Position numbers and translations under genes: made by a program
Notes under the pieces: generated by a model
Database searches by the model: none
What the model was told of the DNA's origin: nothing
What the model saw: the letters and a program-made list of their open reading frames with translations, nothing else
From: Drechmeria coniospora
Taxonomy: Eukaryota; Ascomycota; Sordariomycetes; Hypocreales; Ophiocordycipitaceae
Assembly: GCF_001625195.1 (NCBI RefSeq)
Contig: NC_054391.1
Coordinates: 6,955,157-7,019,156, forward strand
Length of the DNA stretch: 64,000 nt
Reading direction: 5' to 3'
Shown: positions 55,765 through 64,000 of the stretch, piece after piece
Layout of the letters: the number at the start of each line of letters is the position of its first letter
Numbering within the stretch: the stretch's first letter is position 1

Positions 55765-58572
55765 GTGAGGCGTACTCGGTACTAAGCATGTACTACTAGG
55801 TAGGTTGACGAGCACTTGCAAATACGGCACATTGTTGTTGCCGTCCATACCTGCTAGGAGAGATGCGTAGGTCCTAGGGTCCTAGGGAGTACTAACAGTA
55901 CTAGGTACTTACTCGTAAGCGCATGTACATGAAAGTGTACGCCGGCTATCTTGGTACTAAGGTATTGGTATCGCTCCCCAGTACTCGTAGTTCAAGTATG
56001 TCCAAGTACCTACCTCCAACGTACATGTACATGTACTGCAAGTAACTGGGTTAGTAAGTACAGAGTACGGAGTACGGAGTATGTTATTAGTACATACTCG
56101 GTACCAAGTGCCCTTGGTAAGTACTTACTCGTACTTAAATAAGTACAAGTCGTATCCTCCTCGAGGAGCGCAACAAGGTACATGTACATTCGCGGGTCCT
56201 CTCACTTGGCTGTCGGTGCACGAGGGGCCTGGTGTCCTGCCCGCTTTCTTCTCCCCAATACTGGAATACAGAACGAGGGGACGGCCTGATTCAGTGCGCG
56301 ATGAACGATGTGATGTGCTGCGACTGCTGGGAGCCGGCGGTCCAGGCTCCAACCTACGGCGTGTGCCGAGCTGCGTGGTGGGCGAAGTCTCGAAACACTT
56401 GAACTAGGCGCCCACCCGCACTGGGCACGACAGCGGTCTGGAGAGGAACATTCGTACCTGGTAATTACTGCACAACGTACTAATGCGCCTACCGTGGCAA
56501 GGTGCGGAGTAGAACTACTTAGGTAAGTAAGTATGTACTCCGTACAAGGACATTGTATTATTGCCAACCAACATCATACTAGGTACCTCGTGTGTACGGC
56601 CTACGGTAGTCCGTTCTGCCTACCTACTAGTAAGGTAGCTGTGCAATACTACCCATTGTACTCCGTACAACTACGGGTGCTTGTGCATTAGGACTGGGCT
56701 TGGGCGTATCGGGGCCAGGAAATGGAACGGACCACTACGAATACGAACGTCTATAGTACCTAGTAATTACCTGCATTAGCATGGCGACAGGTGCACCGAC
56801 ACACATCATGTACAAGTACCAAGTAAAGTATCGTAAAGTGCAATACATGCTAGTACACTTGCAGACTGCCAACAACCTTCCGCTCTTCCCCCCCGATTGA
56901 GTCCTCGTACTAATAACCTGATACCCGGACGCCACACAGGAGTCAAGCCGTCAAGACTCTTCGAGGGCCCCGCAGACCTGCCACTTGCCTACCAAGCACT
57001 TACCTCGGTAGGACTTGTGCCTTGCAACGGGTTCAAACTATATCCGTACAAATTAGCGCTTGTGCGTGGAAACATACTTACGGCGCATTAGGTAGTACCT
57101 AGTACCATGTACCAAGGCATACGATGTAAGTACGTGCGGTGTGGGCTCACGGGATGCATCACGGCCTCCGAAGTGCATCGAAGTACCAGCATCGCATCGA
57201 GCCATCTCCACCTCGGGTATCACGACGACTAGCAAAGTGCAGAACAAGCCATCGGCCAGGCCAAGGAGGTGTGACAGACCACGACGGCGAGGGGGGGTTT
57301 GGCCCGTCAGGCAGTCGCATCGGTTTCTCTCCTCCCTGCGCTGCGAGGGCACGGGGAGGCGAGAGCGGCAGCTGCACGCACGGTCAAGGCTGTATCCACG
57401 GGCCGCCTGAACGTTGCTCGACGAACGGCGGCAAGCTGGTGAGGGCTGCTCTCGACGTGCTGAGCCGCTGGTCATCGCGACAAGGGTGTAAGTACAAGTG
57501 CTGTACTTGCACTAGCCTTCCCCTCTGAACGAACTGGTTGGTATTGAGCTGCAGGTACCTCCGAGGTACTAAATAATTGTCCGATGCGTTGTTCAAGTGC
57601 GGAGTGCAATGCTAGCCCGCCAGCCTCAATGTCCGGTCCGTGGCCCCTTCTCCAGCCCCCCCAGGGAGGCAATACGCTACAATGGATGGTCGACATGAAC
57701 ATGCATGTACGGAGTACAGGCACCTGATGGTCCGCCACTACAGGTACGATACTGTACGGAGCACTCCGTTCAAGCACATGCACCCGGCGCATGAGGCATC
57801 CTTCCTCCCTCCCTGTAAGCACCTGGTCGCCTGGTAAGTCGGAGGGCACCACTCTAGGGTAGGGCAGAGTGCAGAGCTCGGATGACCGAGCATTACACTT
57901 AGGCACCTACCCACTGGACTGGAGCGTACTTGGGAATCATGGCAGCACCACTCCGTATTTACTTGGAGGCGTATGGGGGGAGGGGAATCCACGTCAACCA
58001 GCCTCAGCCTTTGGGGCAAGGTGGGATTGGAGGATGGGCCACTGCGATCCTGCCGCGATCGTAGCAGTATCGGAGGCATCGCAAATTCGACAAGCGCCAT
58101 GCTGCAAAGCTCCCTCCGTCACCGCTGGTTCGACCACGCACACATTTTGTCTCGACCCCAACGCATCAGATCCCGTCGATCCGAGCGAATCACCGCCTCC
58201 GCCTTGCCATGCATCCTCCTCTTCATCCCTCCCCGCCCACCCCCCAGAGCGTCTCCATCCGCTCGAGCATGGTATCCTTGACGTTTTGTTGCGGGCCGTG
58301 GCCGAGGTGTCCCTCGACGTCATCAGCAACCCTTGCCGGCGTCGAGGTCGCCCAGCTGTCGGTTCGGACCGGAACCTGCTCCCATATGCGGCCGAGAAGT
58401 ACTCCGTAGACGCCTCACACATGAGTGTGCACGAAAGCGTAGCCGGCCGTCGAGTTTGAATGATGGCCGGGCGGAGAGAGCGAGGTAGAAGGGGAGAGCA
58501 CGGTCGGTACAGAGTATAACATGCAGTGTACGGAGTACAAACAAGCAATTACGGTACTCTGTCATTGCAGGT

Positions 58573-58611
58573 ATTAATTCCATGTATTAATTCCATGTCT
58601 TAATTCCATGT
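58573..58611. repeat. 13-bp tandem repeat, three copies
   Basis: Three consecutive units of ATTAATTCCATGT, the third beginning C instead of A. It is AT-rich, unlike the surrounding sequence, and lies between GTAC patches. Confidence 0.9.
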
Positions 58612-59043
58612 ACTAATAATGTAGTAATAGTAGGAGTTACAGTACAGTACGGAGTACAGCAGTATTAATACCGCCTGGCCATGCAGCGCAGGGCGGGATG
58701 TTGGCCTGAGGCCGCAAGGGAGATTTTTCTCGACCAAGCTAAGCTACTGTAGGCTGGGCGGTGTGGCCAGTGCAGGTCCATGCTCTCGAGGTATTAAGCA
58801 GCAGGTGTTACTACTGCCGTGGACGGCACAGCCAGCTTGCCGGCAATCGAGCACGCTACGCTAACACCTCCCAGGAGCAGAGACGCGCCAGTTCGGTGCG
58901 AGGACAGGTTGCCACAAACACCAGCTCCCTCGGCTTTCTCGCGGGCGGATGACATCGCAGCAGCGACGACGACGACGACGACGTATACCTGGCCAGCATC
59001 GCATCGCATCGAACCGCACCGCACCGCACGGCATCGCGTCGCC

Positions 59044-60202
59044 ATGCCTCCCCGAATAAACATCCCGCCCGTGACCCGGGCGCTGCTCATCGCCCTCCTC
59101 GTGCAGTCGGTGCTGAGCGCGGCCATCCGCTACCGACAGTGGTCGGAGAAGGCGCACATCGTCATCCCCTACCTCACGCTCGTCCCGCAGCTCAGCATCG
59201 TGTACCCGTGGACGTTTGTCACGTCGACGCTGGTCGAGGGCAACATCTTCACCCTCGCCATCGCCGGCGTGACGCTGTACCAGGGCGGCCGCTACCTCGA
59301 GCGAGCCTGGTCGTCGGCCGACCTGGCCAAGTTCCTGGCGCTCGTCTCCGTCGTGCCCAACCTGCTGACCTTTAGCGTCATGTTCCTCCTCTTCACGCTG
59401 ACGCGAAACGAGAGCTGGACGTGGGTGCCCCCCCGACCCCTCGCCGCCGGCGGCCTCCGCTAACGTGGCCGCGCCCAGGTTGACGGTCATCTCGGGCACC
59501 GTGCCGATCCAGATCTCGTTCCTCGTCGCCTTCAGCCAGCTGGTCCCGGCCCACACGGTGACGCTGTTCCGCGGCATCCTGTCGCTGCGGGTGCCGCGGT
59601 TCCCGCTCGTCTACGTCGGCATCGTCGCCGTCCTGTCGCTCACGCCGCTGCTGTCGCGGGCGGCCTTTTGGCTCGCCGTCTTCGGCTTCCTCACGAGCTG
59701 GACCTATCTGCGATTCTACAAGTCCGTCTTCCCCGACCTCGACACGTCGCAGCCGGCGGCGCTGCGCGGCGACGCGAGCGAGACGTTTGCCTTTGCCGAG
59801 TTCTTCCCAGCGCCGGTCAAGCCCTTTGTGGCGACGTTTGCCGACCACGTCTTCGACGTCCTCGTCGCCGTGCGCCTCTGCACCCCCTTTTCCCCGGCCG
59901 ACATGTCCTCGAGCCGGGGCGACAGGCTGCTGCAGCGGGGCACGCCCGGCAGCGCGCGGGCCGAGGCCGAGCGGAGGCGGGCCATTGCGCTCAAGGCGCT
60001 GGACCAGCGGCTCAACGCCGCCACGGGCGGAGCCGGCGGCTGGCCATCGTCGCAGAATCCGTCGCAGCCGACGGGGCCGACGGTGCAGACGCAGCCGCAG
60101 CCGAGCACGCAGACGGCCATGACGTCGCAGCCGGGGCAGCTGCTGGGCGAGACCAAGTTTGAGCCGGACAATCATCACAACGACGAGGCGGGGAAAAACT
60201 AA
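59044..60202 (+). CDS. TMEM115/PL6-type Golgi membrane protein (DUF1751, rhomboid-like)
   Basis: Two exons, join(59044-59420, 59479-60202), give 366 residues. The first 210 residues are strongly hydrophobic with five to six membrane helices: about 12-27 (RALLIALLVQSVLSAAI), 57-79 (VTSTLVEGNIFTLAIAGVTLY), 93-118 (FLALVSVVPNLLTFSVMFLLF), 126-145 and two near 160-205. The WTFVTSTLVEGN and GGRYLERAW segments are typical of the DUF1751 family, which has a rhomboid-like fold without the catalytic Ser-His pair. The human member TMEM115 acts in Golgi-to-ER retrograde traffic; a similar role is inferred. The 58-base intron restores NESWTLTVISGTV. The last 130 residues are a cytosolic tail rich in Gln, Pro and Thr. 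The ATG at 59044 is chosen because upstream in-frame codons look like leader sequence. Confidence 0.85.
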
Positions 60203-63200
60203 AGGCTCGTCGGAGGCGCGCGGGACATGGCACGTTCCGCGGAGGCCCTCGGGACAATGGCACGTCGGGAGGCCCTCAGGACATGGCTCGTCGCGATGCC
60301 CTCCGCGACGAGCTCGAACGGCGGCACGGGTGGAGGGACGGGCGGCGAATCTGCGAAGCGACGTGGTACATGACGCAGGAATACGATGAAGAGGGGTTTC
60401 GGCCCGTCACACGGGGCAGGAGGGGAAAACGATGGGCTTGTGTCTCTCGACCGAGTTATCCTGGACTTGAATGGAATGACTTTTTTTTTTGCAGCGAATG
60501 ACCCCCTCGTCGAGGGCGAGGCGTTCGTCCAGTGTACCGTCCATGTGCACGACGGCGGCCAGCACCACTCGTTGCACACGGCCAACCCCCCGAGGCCATC
60601 ATCACCGGGTGCGCCAGATGCCGCCAACGATGCCACCATGGCGCCGAGGCAGCCATGCTGGGCGCCTGGGAACAAGGCCACGGCCGCGAGCCAGGTGCGC
60701 ATGTGCCATGCTCGCCCCCCAACCGTCGGCGGCTCGTTCGCCGACGGTGGTGCGCGGGCCGGCCATCGGCGCGACCAACAGGTGAATGGCATTCTTCGTC
60801 CGACGTGCGACCACGGCACCACTTGTACCGGGCTCGAGGAAGCCACCCGTGCCGTCCATGGCGCGAGGTCGGAAGACGAGAGACGCAAGCGGAAGGCAGG
60901 CCAAGGCCTAGAAGGAGGACGGCCGGCGGCCGACGTGATGGAACTTTTCAGACGGATGATGGGCACCGCGAAGGCTGCTTCATCGACGCCACAAGTCGGC
61001 GGATTGTCGCGGCAGAGGAGGCATCGTACGCAGCACGGTGGACGGGATGGCGAATCCTGGCGCAAGCAGATCACAGGTGCACGTGCGAGTCGACGCATTC
61101 GTTGGGCGCGGAGAGGCCACGGGTGGGAATGCCGAGGTGGACAGAGGTCCAAGCATGGAGTGATGTACTCCGAACTGTACTTGTACCGTAGATGAGGCTT
61201 CGGGCCTTTGGGCTGGCGCGCGGGGGAGGAGGCTGGAAGGGCAGATGTGGCTGCTCAGCTCGTGTGGCTTGCCCATTCAGAGGTCCGAAAACGTACCAAG
61301 CCGGTAATGAGTGTTACAGTACGGAGTACAGGTACAGTATTACTGTATGTAGGCTGCAGCACTCCGTAGGTACCTAACGGAGTACGGAGTACACCGACAG
61401 GTAATAATAGGTGCATTTGCAAGTATGTGCATGTTGGTGCAGCACGGAGCGGTACATGCATGCCAGCAAGCAGTGTACAGTACTTGTTTAGTACTTGTGT
61501 AGCATGTCCCAGCGCACCACCCCACACCACGCTGTACTTTACATGTAGGTGCAAGTAAAAGCGAGTGCCTGCTACGGAGTACAGGTAATTACCTACTACC
61601 TAGTACCTAGTAGGTAGTATGTACAGTACAGTAGTAGGTTAGTACCTAGGTAGTACCAAGTAGTATACACCCAAGTAAGTACAGTACAGTACAGTTCACC
61701 TACAGTACGGCGTACTGGCAGTGTCTGCTACCCGGAGACTCTCCAGGTCCCAACAGCTACCAAACGAGCGCGACATGGCGTGACGTCGTTGCTGGGAGGA
61801 ACAGGACCGTCCCCGTGAACCCCCATAATGCTCCGTCACATCGCCCGGCTACGACAAGGTCCTCGGACGGATGCCAAGGCCGGCCAGGGTGCGGCGCTGC
61901 ATCGTCACGGCAGCACGCAGGCGAGCGCAGAGCCGAGAGCGAGCAGAGCAACGCACGGATCCCTCGTCTGCCCGGTGCTCTCAAAGGCAAGATGGGCAAC
62001 GAGGGGTAGGCGACGAGGTCGTACCCGCTGTCACCAAGCTAGCAGCACGCAGCGCAGGACCTGGGAGCGCACAGCCACGCGGAATTGCAGGTGCACATGC
62101 CGTACGCAGTGCGGGCAAACCTACTGCTCCCAGGCACACCAGCTCACGGCTGCATGCTCGGTACCAGGTGCCCGTACTCGGCACCGCGCCATGTCGATGG
62201 CGGAAAGAGGTGAAGCAATGGCCTCATGCCCGCGCCGTGGAGAGAAGCAGGTGTTAATTGGGACGGACGGATGGTGAGTCGATCTCGCCTCCTCCTGTCC
62301 AGATCGGACGACGATGTGGCGGCTGGTGGAGGTGGCGCGGCGAGGAAAGGTACAAAGGAAGCAGGCACAAGGTGCCATGTAAGCAAGTAGAGGTAAGTAG
62401 GTGCCGATGTGCGGGTGAGCACGTGCGAGCCCGGAAGCCTGCATCGTCGCAGGCCAGCAGGCAGAGGAGATGGGCGTGCATGGCCTGGTGCAGCGATGCA
62501 AGCTGAGGCAGGCGGGGGTGGCAGGTGATTGTCACGCTGTACTCTGTACCGCACCGGGGCCAGGCACTACTGTACAGGTGCCTTAGTACTTACCTAGTAC
62601 CTAGTACCTACAGCACCCAGGTAGGGGGTACGGCGTGAATGAACAGCTACATAGTACCAAGCAAGAAGCACTTGCAAGTAGGTGCATACCTACTAATTAC
62701 TCCGTAGAGTACGCATGTACTCGTACATACTGCACATGTATGCTCAGCCAGGTGCAGATGCCACAAGGTACGGAGCACTGCGCTAGCAAACACACCCATG
62801 GCTGGGCTCCCGACTTCCTGTCGACAAAGACAACTCGTAGTACAGTACAGCTGTCTCGATGGATTGACGTCTGCTGTCCGTGACGCGCATGCGCATCGTA
62901 TCGCAAGTACGCGCACACACGAAACAGAACGTGGCGTCACCGAGAGGCACCGAAACGTCTGGCGAGAGCGCCCTCGAGCGACAGCACGTCTTGGTCGGAG
63001 GGGGCTGGTTCTGGGCACCAACCACCACCGCCAGGCACCAGTGATACTGTGAGCCGCCATATGTTACTTGGTACCTAGTACGGAGTACCTACCAAGGCAC
63101 CTGGTAGGTAGCGCCCTGACAAGCACTATTGTTTGCAAGCTCGAGTACCAAGTACATGCCATGAGCCGCCATATCCTACCTCAGTACCTAGCAGGTAGCG

Positions 63201-64000
63201 CCCTGACAAGCACTGTTGTTTGCAAGCTCGAGTACCAAGTAATACATGCCGTACGCAAGCGCAAGTATTACTCCGTACTCCGTACAGCGCACCTAGCTCC
63301 TGATGGGTACCACAGGTACTCCGTACAGTACTGTACGTGCCTAATGCGAATGACTTGCTGCTATTATAATAACCAACACTTGCAGGCAGGTACTCGGCGG
63401 AACTAACTCGCTTCGCGCCTAGCATGACACAGGGCCTTGGTGGCAGGCAGCACAGGTACGGCACGGGGCCAGACAGGCCTAAGTAAGTATTCGTTCGTCG
63501 CTGCCGTCGACTGTGCACGGTGCCAACCGACATGCTCCCGCCGGCGCGGGAGCGGGTGCGCCGCTGGCAGGCTGCCTCGCCTGTGGTAGCAACCGATCGG
63601 CCCGCGGCTGCCAGAGCGTCGTGGCACGATGCCATCGCTCGCATGCACGAGGAGAGGGGGGGGGAGGGGTTGGCCGTCGTCGCAAACGACGTGGCCTAGG
63701 TGCGCCCGTCGGGTGGTGAGAGCGGCAGCGCCGTCGCCGCTCTGCCCACGCCGTCGCCCGCGCCGCCGAGGGGGACGGCGTGCTTCTGTGGCACGGTGCG
63801 GCGCAGCAAAACGCAGCACGGCGCAGAGGGCAGCACGGCGCAGAGGGCAGCACGGAGAAGCGCAGGCGGTAGGCATGGTTTCGCCAGAGGCAAAGCACCC
63901 TCCGTACGTGCGCGCTCGCCCATTCACCGGCAAGCGCGAGTGAAGGTTCGTAGGAACACTTGAGTGGTCGTCGGATACGCCAATGTGTCCGTATGCGTGC
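60203..64000. other. 3.8-kb gene-free region at the window end
   Basis: 60203-61140 is GC-rich; its longest frames (269 codons on plus, 317 on minus) overlap each other and carry no motif. GTAC islands cover about 61160-61720, 62560-62780 and 63060-63340. A duplication lies at 63050-63250. The GC-rich stretch 61750-62530 has many short overlapping frames without motif. 63500-63960 is GC-rich with GCAGCACGGCGCAGAGG short repeats near 63790-63850. No gene is supported. Confidence 0.55.
63050..63250. repeat. tandem duplication of about 100 bp
   Basis: Copy 1 (about 63050-63160) and copy 2 (about 63161-63250) both begin TGAGCCGCCATAT and share a near-identical 3' half (GGTAGCGCCCTGACAAGCACT, one substitution, then TTGTTTGCAAGCTCGAGTAC). 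The first halves differ by a short insertion carrying GTACGGAGTAC in copy 1. Copy 2 has two extra bases before the final CATGCC. Confidence 0.88.

Larger units (their letters stand above)
54830..59043. other. 4.2-kb gene-free region, mostly GTAC islands
   Basis: 54830-55170 is upstream of the LisH-WD40 gene. GTAC islands then cover about 55170-55360, 55640-56180, 56450-56880 and 56980-57150, with smaller patches near 57490, 57700 and 58380-58660. Two perfect GTACATGTACATGTAC palindromes lie at 55749-55764 and 56021-56036. GC-rich gaps (56190-56440, 57170-57470, 57600-58370) hold frames of 60-200 codons without motifs. A 13-bp tandem lies at 58573-58611. 58780-59043 is upstream of the TMEM115-like gene and includes a GACGAC run. 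No gene is supported. Confidence 0.6.

Noticed and set aside
60199..61195. Overlapping 269-codon (+) and 317-codon (-) frames after the TMEM115-like gene
   Set aside because: Neither shows a domain, repeat or membrane pattern, and both are biased to Arg, Pro, His and Cys as in random GC-rich DNA.

Overview
The window reads as nuclear DNA of a filamentous ascomycete. The genes are GC-rich, separated by long non-coding stretches, and interrupted by short introns with GT..AG (occasionally GC..AG) ends. Protein sequences point to Sordariomycetes, most likely Hypocreales; the order is inference from protein similarity recalled from memory. No tRNA, rRNA, CRISPR array, intact transposon or virus was found. 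Fifteen protein genes are supported, and most exon models were rebuilt by hand so that reading frame and family motifs agree across every junction.

Layout. 1-7265: gene-free, dominated by GTAC-centred short motifs, with a GC-rich end holding a diverged duplication. 7266-8885 (+): Zn2Cys6 transcription factor. 9732-10664 (+): unrecognised protein. 11430-11810 (+): ATP synthase epsilon subunit (ATP15). 12537-15176 (+): NatC auxiliary subunit Naa35/Mak10. 15596-16578 (-): peroxisomal carrier of the PMP47 type. 18573-23927 (+): 1,784-residue AT-hook protein without introns. 24427-25875 (-): proteasome lid subunit Rpn6. 26606-27446 (+): mitochondrial GrpE (Mge1). 27971-30477 (-): unrecognised seven-exon acidic protein. 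31109-34456 (-): RFC1. 34832-35734 (+): mitochondrial ribosomal protein L16. 36461-37666 (+): RFC small subunit (Rfc5). 40389-43355 (+): acetyl-CoA synthetase. 46837-49321 (+): membrane-anchored ADAM metalloprotease. 49765-50646 (-): unrecognised acidic protein. 51826-54829 (-): LisH/poly-Q/WD40 protein of the TBL1/Sif2 type. 59044-60202 (+): TMEM115/DUF1751 membrane protein. The last 3.8 kb is gene-free.

Function. The genes are mostly housekeeping: energy (ATP15, acetyl-CoA synthetase, PMP47), proteostasis (Rpn6 divergent from Mge1), DNA replication (RFC1 and Rfc5 only 2 kb apart, flanking MRPL16) and chromatin or transcription (Zn cluster factor, AT-hook protein, TBL1-like WD40 protein). 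There is no sign of a secondary-metabolite cluster.

The most unusual signal is not a gene. Long intergenic stretches are packed with short palindromic words built on GTAC (GTACGGAGTAC, AAGTACTTGTAC, GTACATGTAC), some forming perfect 16-18 bp palindromes, while coding exons are almost free of them. Secondary points are three GC-AG introns (two in one regulator, one of them splitting its zinc cluster), micro-exons in acetyl-CoA synthetase and the WD40 gene, several minisatellites, and an MCB-like element in front of Rfc5.
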